This document shows, piece after piece, positions 35,388 through 43,915 of a stretch of 44,836 bases of DNA (its first letter is position 1; every line of letters begins with the position of its first letter). Made by a program: the position numbers and the translations under genes. The notes below the pieces were generated by a model. That model did not search any database, was not told where the DNA came from, and saw only the letters and a program-made list of their open reading frames with translations. The stretch is from positions 1-44,836 of the forward strand of contig CATJOM010000105.1 of the NCBI GenBank assembly GCA_949741915.1, read 5' to 3'. The DNA is from an uncultured Candidatus Melainabacteria bacterium. Lineage in GTDB: Bacteria > Cyanobacteriota > Vampirovibrionia > Gastranaerophilales > Gastranaerophilaceae.

Positions 35388-36731
35388 ATGGAGGAAATTA
35401 GAAAAAATATTGATGCAATTGTTGTAGGTGCAGGCCCAGCCGGGATTAGCGCTGCTCTTGCGATAAGAAGAGGGGGCAAAAGCGTTGTGGTGCTTGAAAG
35501 GGCATCAAATGCAGGCACTAAAAATATGTTTGGCGGTGCGGTTTATTTAAATTCTATAAAATCAATCCTGCCAAATTCCTTTCAAAATGCACCGTATGAA
35601 AGGTTTATGGCCCATCATACATATTCTTTCCTAAATGAGAAAGGCTCTGTTAATATAAAATCTTCAGATTATGAAGACAAAACAACGGCAACCGTCATGA
35701 GGCCTAAATTTGATGCCTGGCTTTTAGAAGAGGCTAAAAAAGAGGGTGTTTTTATTGCACCAAAAACGCTTGTTAAAAAATTAATATTTAAAAACGGTGC
35801 AGTTGTTGGCGTTAAAACCGAATTAGAAAAATATTATGCGCCGATAGTAATTTTAGCAGATGGCGTAAATTCCCTTCTTGCAAAAGAAATTGGGTTAAAA
35901 CGCGAATATTTTCCAAAGGATGTTGTTTTATCTGTTAAAGAAACTCTGAAACTTGATAAAAATATATTAGAAGAAAGATTTCACCTTCAAAAAGGCTCTA
36001 ATGAAGGGGCCATGTATGAATTTTTCGGGGGGCTTTCAGGTTTTTGTAAGGGGGACACCAAGAAAAAACGAACCGTAGTGCCTTTTGCAATTGGTTTTTT
36101 ATACACTTTTAAAGACACAATCTCAATCGGCCTTGGCGTATCTCTGGAAGATTTGTGCGAGTATAAGACAAAACCATATGAAATATTGGAAAAATTAAAA
36201 TCGCATCCAGATGTTAAAAATTTGATAGAAGGGGCAGTTGAATCAGAATATTCAGCACATTTAATTCCTGAGGGCGGATATAACAATCTGCCAAAACTAT
36301 ATGCAAATGGCGTAATGGTGGTTGGTGATGCTGCAGGCCTTATAAATAGTGCACATTTTGAAGGTACAAATTTTGCCATTGAAAGTGGAAAGCTTGCAGG
36401 AGAGACTGCTGTAATAGCACTTAATTTAGGGAATTACAGGCATAATATCTTAAAAATTTATGAAGATAAACTCAAAAAAAGTTTTATTTTCAAAGACATG
36501 AAAGCATACAGAAATGTAGTTGAAACCATTTACAAGAGAAAAAAATCCATGCTTAAATATTACCCTGAAAAAATGGGAGAATTTTTTGAACTCATAAATC
36601 ATGTTGACAATATACCCAAAAAGCAGAAATTCAGAGGCTTTATAAGAAAATTTTTCACAGAAAGAAGCATTGTTGAATTATTCAGAGACTTCAAGGCAGC
36701 ACTTAAATTATTCATAGATATCATATGCTAA
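35388..36731 (+). CDS. fixC: FixC-like flavoprotein (ETF-quinone oxidoreductase family)
   Basis: FAD enzyme of the FixC / geranylgeranyl-reductase family that passes electrons to quinone or other acceptors. Of 447 residues, 1-40 hold the dinucleotide-binding GAGPAGIS (14-21) and its acidic partner LERAS. GTKNMFGGAVY is the usual FAD loop. VVGDAAGLINSAHFEGTNFAIESGKLAGE is the second FAD-binding block. The C-terminus is basic and helical (FRGFIRKFFTERS). A GGAGG-like ribosome site is not obvious. fixX follows after 43 bases. fixA and fixB are absent from the window, so the partner flavoprotein is either encoded elsewhere or replaced. Confidence 0.85.
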   Translation: MEEIRKNIDAIVVGAGPAGISAALAIRRGGKSVVVLERASNAGTKNMFGGAVYLNSIKSILPNSFQNAPYERFMAHHTYSFLNEKGSVNIKSSDYEDKTTATVMRPKFDAWLLEEAKKEGVFIAPKTLVKKLIFKNGAVVGVKTELEKYYAPIVILADGVNSLLAKEIGLKREYFPKDVVLSVKETLKLDKNILEERFHLQKGSNEGAMYEFFGGLSGFCKGDTKKKRTVVPFAIGFLYTFKDTISIGLGVSLEDLCEYKTKPYEILEKLKSHPDVKNLIEGAVESEYSAHLIPEGGYNNLPKLYANGVMVVGDAAGLINSAHFEGTNFAIESGKLAGETAVIALNLGNYRHNILKIYEDKLKKSFIFKDMKAYRNVVETIYKRKKSMLKYYPEKMGEFFELINHVDNIPKKQKFRGFIRKFFTERSIVELFRDFKAALKLFIDIIC

Positions 36732-36774
36732 AACGCTTCTTACATTAAAACCAAAATCATTAAGGGAAAGAAAA

Positions 36775-37080
36775 TTGGATATAGAAAAAAAACTCATAAA
36801 TGTTAAATATATAACAGATAAAACCAGCCATCTAATATTAAACCAAGAGATTTGCAAAGTTTGTGAAGATAAAGTTTGCCTAAATATTTGCCCTGCAAAT
36901 GTGTATAAACAGTGCGTTTCAAACGAAAATGAAACAGAGGGCACTAAAAATAATGATACAATAGAGGTGGAGTATGAAAATTGTCTTGAATGCGGCGCAT
37001 GTAAAATCGCATGTCCGTATGGCGCAATTGAATGGAGATACCCTTCATCCGGCTCCGGCGTGATTTACAAATTCAGCTAA
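36775..37080 (+). CDS. fixX: FixX-like ferredoxin with two cysteine sets
   Basis: 101 residues, starting at a TTG with AAGGGAAAG ahead. Two possible 4Fe-4S sites: Cys27, 30, 35 and 39 (CKVCEDKVCLNICPAN), and Cys70, 73, 76 and 80 (CLECGACKIACPYG). The C-terminal WRYPSSGSGVIYKF is the FixX hallmark. The Escherichia coli and rhizobial forms that I remember lack the complete first set, so this is the two-cluster type. It sits immediately after fixC and probably forms a complex with it, delivering or receiving electrons at the membrane. Confidence 0.85.
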   Translation: MDIEKKLINVKYITDKTSHLILNQEICKVCEDKVCLNICPANVYKQCVSNENETEGTKNNDTIEVEYENCLECGACKIACPYGAIEWRYPSSGSGVIYKFS

Positions 37081-37149
37081 ATTATCCGCCTTTTAAGCCT
37101 TTAATGGCTCACTAAATTATTATGCATGTAAACAACGAGGAGAATAAAT

Positions 37150-37569
37150 ATGTCAAATGAATACTTTTCACGCTGGTATGACAAAGACCCTGTTCTTTCC
37201 ATGTCAATGAGAACTCTAGCAAATTCCGATGATGCAAGCCAAATCGCGGTTGCACTTAATTTAATCAAAGTAATTATAGAGCACAATATTGATAATAATG
37301 AGTTTTCAAATATTGAAGATATTATGGGCGCTGTTGAGGATGGCCTCATCCAAAAAGGTACAAATAGATGGTATGACCTTGATGCCACTATAAGAACAGC
37401 TATTCAGATGCTTGAAAAATGCTCAAATGAAACAAGACAAAAGGTAGCTCTTGATATGGCACAGCTTGTTATTGAAAAAATCGTTCAGGATGCTGATACC
37501 ATGTCTGATGAGGATGCAATTGAAGCAAGTGTATTAGACCTTGACGAGGAAGAACAAGTTCAAGAATAG
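37150..37569 (+). CDS. Hypothetical protein with duplicated RWYD units
   Basis: 139 residues built as a tandem duplication. The first copy (8-48) reads RWYDKDPVLSMSMRTL and ends in a helix LNLIKVIIEHN. The second (73-113) reads RWYDLDATIRTAIQML and ends in MAQLVIEKI. A linker (49-72) and an acidic tail (DEEEQVQE) complete it. It looks like a compact all-helical protein with an Arg-Trp-Tyr-Asp signature at the start of each unit. AAACGAGGAG gives a good ribosome site. The TPR gene follows after three bases, so the four genes to topA look like one operon. The function is unknown; context suggests a genome-maintenance or DNA-uptake setting. Confidence 0.72.
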   Translation: MSNEYFSRWYDKDPVLSMSMRTLANSDDASQIAVALNLIKVIIEHNIDNNEFSNIEDIMGAVEDGLIQKGTNRWYDLDATIRTAIQMLEKCSNETRQKVALDMAQLVIEKIVQDADTMSDEDAIEASVLDLDEEEQVQE

Positions 37570-37572
37570 CCC

Positions 37573-39087
37573 ATGAATGATGTTCAGAGGTTTGAAAGTT
37601 TAAAAAAAACCATAGAAAATGACCCTGCAAATTTTCAGGCAAGGCGCGAGCTTGCTGTTATGTGTCTTGATTTGGGGTTTGATGCTATGGCATTAAAGCA
37701 TCTGAATTATCTAAAAAATATATTCCCAGATGACGCAAATCTTTATTTTAACATTGGAATATGCTGGGAAAAATTAAAAGAATATAATTATGCGCTTGAT
37801 TCTTACAAAAAGGCTGTAGAGCTTCGCAAGGATGAACCGGATTTTATTTATAATCTTGCACTGGCATATGAAAATTCAGGGATGGATGATGAGGCACTTG
37901 CTCAGTTTAAAAGGGTGATTTGTCTTGAAAATGACGATTCGAATTCCTTTTTTTGCATTGGGTGTCTTTTTGTTAAGAAAACAGACTACGACAAAGCAAT
38001 AAAATGCTTTAAGAAAGCCATAGAATACAATTATAGTGATTATTTTGCTCATTTTCATCTAGCAAATGCATATAAAGCCACAGGTGAAATTGATAAAGCA
38101 ATTGATGAGTATAAAAAGGTAATTCAGCTTTCTGCGAATTATTCCTGGGCTTATTTTAATCTAGCTCAGATATTCTATGAAAGAGAGCAATTTGAAAATG
38201 CAGTAATAATGCTAAATTTTACAATTGAAAAAAATCCCAAAGACAAGGAAGCTTATAGATTATTAGCACAGCTTTACATAAAGCTTAATGATATAGACTC
38301 AGCTCGAGATATCTTAAATAAAATGAGGAAAAATCTTTCAGAAAGCGGAGATTTTTATTTTCTTTATGGTAAAATTTATGAAACAAAAGGCGATTTTAAG
38401 GGCTATAAAAAATGTCTTGAGTTTGCCTTAAAGAATGAGGAAAGTTTATCTTTTAGCAAATATGCAATAATAAAAGAGTTAAAAGAATGCTCAGATTCTA
38501 TTGATACCACAGACATTTCAGAGGCTGATTTATTTAGTGAAACATTCAAGAGTGAAGAATTAAAAGTGCAAAATCCTAATGAGCAGAGTAATAATTTTGA
38601 TGACAATCCTCATACGACACAAAATGCTTCACAAACTGGAATTTCAACCATAGAAAACAATAACATCGATGGCAGTAAATCTTCAGATAAACCTTCTGAA
38701 CAAAATAATGATTCAATAAATGAACCTACACACCCCAAAAATTCAACACCAAATGTTAAAAAGGAAACTTCTTCTGAAAAAGATGAGGAATTTGGGGAAG
38801 ATGATTTTATAAACACCAAAAATACAGATGGTGAAAACCAACATGAGAACAAAGAAGAATCTGCTAGTGAATATATGGAAGATAACTCCAGCAAAGAGCG
38901 TGGCCTTGCTGGTTTGAAGGATAACGACGAAGAAAATAACGAAGAAGAAGATGATGAAGAAGAAGATGATGAAGAAAATGAAGATTATCTTGACGAAGAA
39001 AACACTATTCAGCCTAGTTTAAACCCTGATGAGGATGACGAGGATGAATATGAAGAAGATGATGATGAAGATGAGGAAGATGAATAA
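37573..39087 (+). CDS. TPR protein with a long acidic tail
   Basis: 504 residues. At least seven TPR units span 10-310 (for example AVMCLDLGFDAMALKHL, NIGICWEKLKEYNYALDSYKKAVEL, FHLANAYKATGEIDKAIDEYKKVIQL). A Ser/Asn/Pro-rich linker and an acidic tail (about 440-504) of Glu/Asp runs follow. No signal peptide is seen, so it is probably cytoplasmic. The stop codon overlaps the dprA start (TAATG), so translation of dprA is likely coupled. The acidic end could mimic nucleic acid or bind basic proteins; that is inference. Confidence 0.82.
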   Translation: MNDVQRFESLKKTIENDPANFQARRELAVMCLDLGFDAMALKHLNYLKNIFPDDANLYFNIGICWEKLKEYNYALDSYKKAVELRKDEPDFIYNLALAYENSGMDDEALAQFKRVICLENDDSNSFFCIGCLFVKKTDYDKAIKCFKKAIEYNYSDYFAHFHLANAYKATGEIDKAIDEYKKVIQLSANYSWAYFNLAQIFYEREQFENAVIMLNFTIEKNPKDKEAYRLLAQLYIKLNDIDSARDILNKMRKNLSESGDFYFLYGKIYETKGDFKGYKKCLEFALKNEESLSFSKYAIIKELKECSDSIDTTDISEADLFSETFKSEELKVQNPNEQSNNFDDNPHTTQNASQTGISTIENNNIDGSKSSDKPSEQNNDSINEPTHPKNSTPNVKKETSSEKDEEFGEDDFINTKNTDGENQHENKEESASEYMEDNSSKERGLAGLKDNDEENNEEEDDEEEDDEENEDYLDEENTIQPSLNPDEDDEDEYEEDDDEDEEDE

Positions 39088-40211
39088 TGCCAATATTTAA
39101 TAATGACATTAAATATTTTCTTTCCATGAGCAACATTTGCCTTACAAATCCTCTTTTTAAAGCAAAGCTTTTTGAATATTTTGACTTTGACATCAAGAAA
39201 ACTTTTGAAGCCTCAAGCAATGATTTAAAATTAGCCTCAAAATATTTTGATGAAACCTGCGGTCATATTACAGTTCCTAGAAATTTTTTAAAGGAGCGGG
39301 ATTCAATTAACCCAGATGAGGTTTATGGGGAATTTATATGTATCGCACAAAAAGAAGACATAGGCTTTGTTTCATACAATGAACCGCTTTATCCTAAGGA
39401 ACTTAAAAATATACCAGATTTTCCCTTGGGGCTTTATTACAAGGGCAATTTTGACGATGTTAATTTCGAAAGGGCAATTGCATTTGTTGGTTCAAGAAAG
39501 GCATCACTTTATGCCAAAGAGGCACTTCATAAAATAATTTCAGAATTCAAAGGACTTGATATTGTTATTGTTTCAGGGCTTGCTGAGGGAATTGACGCTA
39601 AAAGCCACAGAAGTGCTATTGAAAATAATCTTAAGACAATCGCCGTGATAGGTTCTGGATTTAAGTTTCAGTATCCCTCAACAAATAAAGACCTGTATAA
39701 CAAGATTCCAGATGGTTTTGGACTCATATTTAGCGAGTACCCTTATGAGACACCGCCTATGCCTTATCAATTCCCGCAAAGAAACAGGATTGTGACAGGA
39801 ATTGCATTCGGCACAGTTGTAGCCGAGGCCAGAATGAAATCAGGCGCTATGATTAGCGCAAGACTGACTTTAGAAAATAACAGAGAATTAATGTGCATTC
39901 CTGGGCTAATCTCAAACCCAAATACTGAAGGAATTTACCATCTTTTAAAAAATGGAGCTTCAATGGTGACGAATGCTTGTGATATTATAGATGCCATGAA
40001 TTGGGATATTGCGGTGAAAAGGGAGGAAAAAGCACCCCTGAACGATGTTGAAAGACTTCTTCTTGATGAGATTTCAACTGATTCAAAAAATATTGAAGAT
40101 TTGAGCACAAACCTCAACATGGATATTAATGATTTAATGGTGAACTTGACATCAATGGAACTTAAAGGTTTAATAAAACAAGCCGGCGGAAATTATTTTA
40201 TTTCGGGCTAA
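39087..40211 (+). CDS. dprA: DNA processing protein DprA
   Basis: Binds incoming single-stranded DNA and loads RecA in natural transformation. 374 residues. The Rossmann-like core has AFVGSRKASLYAKEAL, VIVSGLAEGIDAKSHRSAI, TIAVIGSGF and FPQRNRIVTGIAFGTVVAEARMKSGAMISARL, the DprA signature; the usual R-x-x-A-x-Y stretch is represented by GSRKASLYAKEAL. A winged C-terminal domain (LLLDEISTDSKNIEDLSTNL) is present. Start overlaps the previous stop by one base; topA starts 33 bases later. Presence of dprA does not prove competence, and no com genes are in the window. Confidence 0.95.
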   Translation: MPIFNNDIKYFLSMSNICLTNPLFKAKLFEYFDFDIKKTFEASSNDLKLASKYFDETCGHITVPRNFLKERDSINPDEVYGEFICIAQKEDIGFVSYNEPLYPKELKNIPDFPLGLYYKGNFDDVNFERAIAFVGSRKASLYAKEALHKIISEFKGLDIVIVSGLAEGIDAKSHRSAIENNLKTIAVIGSGFKFQYPSTNKDLYNKIPDGFGLIFSEYPYETPPMPYQFPQRNRIVTGIAFGTVVAEARMKSGAMISARLTLENNRELMCIPGLISNPNTEGIYHLLKNGASMVTNACDIIDAMNWDIAVKREEKAPLNDVERLLLDEISTDSKNIEDLSTNLNMDINDLMVNLTSMELKGLIKQAGGNYFISG

Positions 40212-40244
40212 AATTTTGATATTATTATAATTTATGGCGAAGAT

Positions 40245-42581
40245 ATGGCAAAAGCAACAGTAAAAAAGACTACAACAAAGGCAGCGGGCAAGACCGCATC
40301 TAAAGCGGGCGAAAAGAAGGAGAGCGCAAAGGGTAAAAACCTTGTAATAGTAGAGTCTCCGGCAAAATCCAAGACAATTAAGAAAATTTTGGGAAATGAA
40401 TACATTATTGAGGCAAGTTTCGGGCACATTAGAGACCTTCCTCCAAAGGGCCTTGGCTTTGATGTTGAGGATGATTTCAAGCCCACATTTGCCATAATTC
40501 CAGAAAAGCAAAAGGTTGTAGACAATTTAAATAAAATCGCAAAAAATGCTGACAAAATATTCCTCGCATCCGACCCTGACCGCGAGGGAGAAGCCATTGC
40601 CTGGCATATAAAAGAGGTTTTAAAGGTGCCTGAAGATAAAATATTCAGGATAGTATTCAATGAAATCACCCCAAAGGCCATAAAAGATGCTGTTATTAAT
40701 TATCATGAAATTGATATGCTAAAGGTGAAAGCTCAACAGACAAGGCAAATTTTAGATAGACTTGTAGGGTTTAAGATAAGCCCCATCCTATGGGAAAAGC
40801 TTAAGAATTACAGGCTTTCAGCAGGAAGGGTACAATCGGTTGCGCTTAGAATGATATGCGAAAGAGAGGCTGAAATTGAAGCCTTTGTGCCTGTTGAATA
40901 TTGGAGTATTGATGCACTTCTTGCCAAAGATAATTTCCAGTTTCTTGCCGAATTATCAAGAAAGAAGGCAGGTTCTAAGGATGAGAAGATTGAAATAAAG
41001 AACAAAGATGAGGTCGATAAAATCCTAAAAGAGCTTGAGGGCGCAAAGTATCAGGTTTCAAAGATTACAACGAGGGATTCACAAAGAAAGCCGCAGGCGC
41101 CTTTTATAACATCAACTCTGCAGAGAGAGGCAAGCTCAAAGCTTGGCTATGGTGTTTCAAAAACTATGCAGATAGCGCAAAAATTGTATGAAGGTATTGA
41201 ACTGGGCGAAGAGGGCGCAATTGGCCTTATAACCTATATGAGAACAGATTCTGTGAGGATTTCTGATGATGCAAGGGATGCTGCAAAGGAATATATAACG
41301 TATAATTTTGGCGAAAAATATTATCCAAAGACACCAAATGACTATAATAAGGGCAAAAAGAAGAATGTGCAGGACGCGCATGAGGCTATACGTCCTTCAT
41401 ATGTTGAAAGAACACCTGAGAGCATCAAAAAGTATCTTTCAAGCGAACAATACAGGCTCTATAAGCTTATTTGGTCAAGGTTTATGGCATCCCAGATGGA
41501 GAATGCCAAAATTAAAAATCATACAGTTGACATTGAGGCGAATGATTATATATTCAAAATTGGCTCCTCAAAGGTGGAATTTGACGGCTTTTTAAAGGTT
41601 TATCAGGATGATGAAGAAGAGGCCCAGATGAAATTCCCTGACCTTAAGGAAGGGGATATACTTGATTTTATTAAGCTTGATGCTAAGCAGCATTTTACCC
41701 AACCGCCGCCAAGGTTTTCAGAGGCTTCCTTGGTAAAACAGCTTGAAGAGTATGGAATCGGCCGCCCGTCTACTTATGCGCCGATTATTACAAAAATCCA
41801 GCAGCGAGGTTATGTGGAAAAACTTGATAAGGCCCTGAAACCAACAATTTTGGGCAGAACAATTTCAGATCAGCTTGTAAAACATTTTACTGATATTATG
41901 GATTATCAGTTTACAGCCTCAATGGAATTGAAACTTGATGATATAGCAGATGACAAGGCAGAGTCTGTAAATGTTTTGAAGGATTTTTACGCACCGTTCA
42001 GCAAAACCGTTGAAAGCGCCAAAACCAATATGGAAAGGGTAATCATAGAATCTGATGTGGTTTGCCCGAATTGCGGCAAGAAGATGGTTGTAAAAACAAG
42101 CCGTTTCGGCAAGCAATTTTTAGGATGCCAAGGATACCCTGAATGCAAGACTATGATGCCATTAGAGGGCGGCGAGGCAAAAGCGCCAGCACAAGATGAA
42201 GAAACCGATGTAAAATGTGAAAAATGCGGCGGCAAAACTGTAATTAAAACCGGGCCGTACGGGAAATATTACCAGTGCCTTGATGAAAAGTGCAAGGCAA
42301 GAAAATCCATTGTGATTTCATCCGGCGTAAAATGCCCAAAATGTACTGATGAAGGCCGTGATGGCGAGTTAATCCAGAGAAGATCACGGTATGGTAAAAC
42401 ATTTTATGGCTGTTCAAAGTATCCTGACTGCGATTTTGCCGTGTGGAATGAGCCAACCGGCGAAAAATGTCCTGATTGCGGCAGTTTGCTTGTTAAAAAA
42501 TTCTTAAAGAGCGGAAATAAGATTGGCTGCTCAAGCAAAACCTGTAAATTCTCTAAGCCCATGGCTGATGATGAGGCGTGA
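40245..42581 (+). CDS. topA: DNA topoisomerase I with Lys-rich N-terminal tail and zinc-finger C-terminus
   Basis: Relaxes negative supercoils by cutting one strand through a 5'-phosphotyrosine. 778 residues. An Ala/Lys/Thr-rich, histone-H1-like tail (1-31) precedes the usual start VIVESPAKSKTI of the Toprim domain, which ends in DPDREGEA (110-117, metal and acid/base residues). The active tyrosine is Tyr331 in LITYMRTDS. The C-terminal part has four cysteine-rich zinc-finger units (CPNCGKKM, CEKCGGKT, CPKCTDEG, CPDCGSLL), more than some relatives have. It is the last of the four-gene operon and ends in TGA. Confidence 0.96.
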   Translation: MAKATVKKTTTKAAGKTASKAGEKKESAKGKNLVIVESPAKSKTIKKILGNEYIIEASFGHIRDLPPKGLGFDVEDDFKPTFAIIPEKQKVVDNLNKIAKNADKIFLASDPDREGEAIAWHIKEVLKVPEDKIFRIVFNEITPKAIKDAVINYHEIDMLKVKAQQTRQILDRLVGFKISPILWEKLKNYRLSAGRVQSVALRMICEREAEIEAFVPVEYWSIDALLAKDNFQFLAELSRKKAGSKDEKIEIKNKDEVDKILKELEGAKYQVSKITTRDSQRKPQAPFITSTLQREASSKLGYGVSKTMQIAQKLYEGIELGEEGAIGLITYMRTDSVRISDDARDAAKEYITYNFGEKYYPKTPNDYNKGKKKNVQDAHEAIRPSYVERTPESIKKYLSSEQYRLYKLIWSRFMASQMENAKIKNHTVDIEANDYIFKIGSSKVEFDGFLKVYQDDEEEAQMKFPDLKEGDILDFIKLDAKQHFTQPPPRFSEASLVKQLEEYGIGRPSTYAPIITKIQQRGYVEKLDKALKPTILGRTISDQLVKHFTDIMDYQFTASMELKLDDIADDKAESVNVLKDFYAPFSKTVESAKTNMERVIIESDVVCPNCGKKMVVKTSRFGKQFLGCQGYPECKTMMPLEGGEAKAPAQDEETDVKCEKCGGKTVIKTGPYGKYYQCLDEKCKARKSIVISSGVKCPKCTDEGRDGELIQRRSRYGKTFYGCSKYPDCDFAVWNEPTGEKCPDCGSLLVKKFLKSGNKIGCSSKTCKFSKPMADDEA

Positions 42582-42625
42582 AAATCTTATCAGGTGAATA
42601 TTTTACGTAGCATAAAATCTGAAAA

Positions 42626-42748
42626 ACCTTGATGGATAAGCTTATTAGCTGTCGGTTAAAATGACATGTGAACCCCGTGGCCGGATGCAACAAGGAAATC
42701 ACGCAAACAGGGTATTGTTAAAGTCCTTGTACTAAGGGATATTGAGGT
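42626..42748 (+). ncRNA. Candidate structured RNA between topA and aroE
   Basis: The middle part of this 194-base spacer is GC-richer (about 45 percent by eye) than other spacers and folds well. ACCTTGAT (42626-42633) pairs with ATTGAGGT (42741-42748), including two G-T wobbles, as a closing stem. ACCC-CGTG (42672-42679) pairs with CACG (42700-42703) and GGGT (42710-42713). ACAAGGA (42690-42696), in the loop of that stem, can pair with TCCTTGT (42724-42730), a pseudoknot. I tried but could not match it to 6S, tmRNA, SRP, RNase P, T-box, GEMM or other common riboswitch classes. It may be a leader of aroE or a separate small RNA. Confidence 0.4.
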
Positions 42749-42775
42749 ATTTATACACTAATAGAGTAAAAAAAG

Positions 42776-43645
42776 ATGAAAGACAATAGCAAAAAAGATA
42801 CATATTATAAATTTGGAATCATTGGATATCCCCTCGGGCACTCATTAAGCCCAGTAATGCACAATGCAGCGCTTAAATCTTTGGGCCTAAAGGGTGAGTA
42901 CCAGATACTTGAAACAAGCCCCGAGGATTTAATTGACAGAATAAAGATGCTAAAGAGGGATAATTTTTTCGGCTTTAATGTCACAATTCCGCACAAGGTG
43001 CCGGTTTCACTTTTTTTGTCGAAGGTGGATGAGTATGCAAACCTGGCGGGGTCTGTTAATACGGTGAGAATTCTTGAAGATAAGTCCTTAGAGGGGTTTA
43101 ATACAGATGTTTACGGCTTTGTGAAACCCTTAGAAAATATTGATTTAAAGGGCAAAAAAGGGGCGGTGCTTGGCACGGGCGGTGCTTCAAGGGCTGTTAT
43201 TGTAGGGCTAAAGAGCCTTGGTGTCACTGAAATCAGCCTGTATACCAGAAATATTATTGATTCGCACAGGACGGCTGAAAGTTTCAGGCAAAAATTTCCC
43301 GATGCGAAGATAAATCTTGTGCAGAATGAGTTTTTGACGTCTTTAGAGGAATTTTCAATTGTCGTCAATACTACGCCTTTGGGGATGAAGGGCAAGTTTA
43401 TTGATGAGAGCCCTGTTGGCGATAACACCATAAGAACACTTTCTAATGACGGGGTTATTTATGATATTGTGTATAATCCCTTAAAGACAAAGCTTATACG
43501 GCAGGCTGAAAAGGCCGGCAAAAAAACTATTGGCGGGATTGATATGCTTGTGCACCAAGGGGCAAGGGCGTTTGAGATTTGGACAGGGAAGGCGCCAAAT
43601 ACAGATAAGATGAAGATTGCAGCACTGGAAAAATTGTGCGGATAG
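42776..43645 (+). CDS. aroE: Shikimate dehydrogenase (NADP)
   Basis: Reduces 3-dehydroshikimate in the aromatic amino acid pathway. 289 residues. The substrate site is GYPLGHSLSPVMHNAAL, with the catalytic Lys in NVTIPHKV. The NADP fold is KKGAVLGTGGASRAVIVGLKSLG, and the later NTTPLGMKG and GGIDMLVHQGARAFEIWTG are family blocks. No clear Shine-Dalgarno is present: the start follows an A-rich stretch and the candidate RNA above, so regulation through that leader is possible. It stands alone at the end of the topA region. Confidence 0.96.
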   Translation: MKDNSKKDTYYKFGIIGYPLGHSLSPVMHNAALKSLGLKGEYQILETSPEDLIDRIKMLKRDNFFGFNVTIPHKVPVSLFLSKVDEYANLAGSVNTVRILEDKSLEGFNTDVYGFVKPLENIDLKGKKGAVLGTGGASRAVIVGLKSLGVTEISLYTRNIIDSHRTAESFRQKFPDAKINLVQNEFLTSLEEFSIVVNTTPLGMKGKFIDESPVGDNTIRTLSNDGVIYDIVYNPLKTKLIRQAEKAGKKTIGGIDMLVHQGARAFEIWTGKAPNTDKMKIAALEKLCG

Positions 43646-43741
43646 CGTGCGGTTTGGTTTGAAAAGTTGCAAAACAGTCTATAGAATAATTATGCACCCA
43701 CCCTTTTTTATGTGTAGAGACTTCCATTACAAGAAAGCAGA

Positions 43742-43757
43742 ATCGATACCTATCGAT
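43742..43757. repeat. Short palindrome ATCGATA-CC-TATCGAT
   Basis: A seven-base perfect inverted repeat with a two-base centre in the aroE-downstream spacer. It may be a protein-binding site or chance. The rest of 43646-43867 is AT-rich with nothing else I can support. Confidence 0.25.
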
Positions 43758-43867
43758 ATTTGCTACGATTTTATTTTATAAAAATTTTGCTTAAATTTAA
43801 GCTTTAGTTAATGAACTGTTTTTATGATTATGCTTGGTGTTCTGATTAAATTACATAAATTTTAAAG

Positions 43868-43893
43868 GGGCTTATGATTTTTGTCATAAGCCC
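43868..43893 (-). terminator. Terminator of the final minus-strand gene
   Basis: GGGCTTATGA (43868-43877) and TCATAAGCCC (43884-43893) form a perfect 10-bp stem with a six-base loop. Read on the minus strand it is followed by CTTTAAAATTT, placing it just after the gene that ends at 43916. Confidence 0.75.
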
Positions 43894-43915
43894 TTCGCAA
43901 TAATATTGTCGGTTT

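Noticed and set aside
38890-39087. The GAA/GAT-rich stretch as a simple DNA repeat
   Set aside because: It is in frame and encodes the acidic tail of the TPR protein; no separate repeat element is needed.
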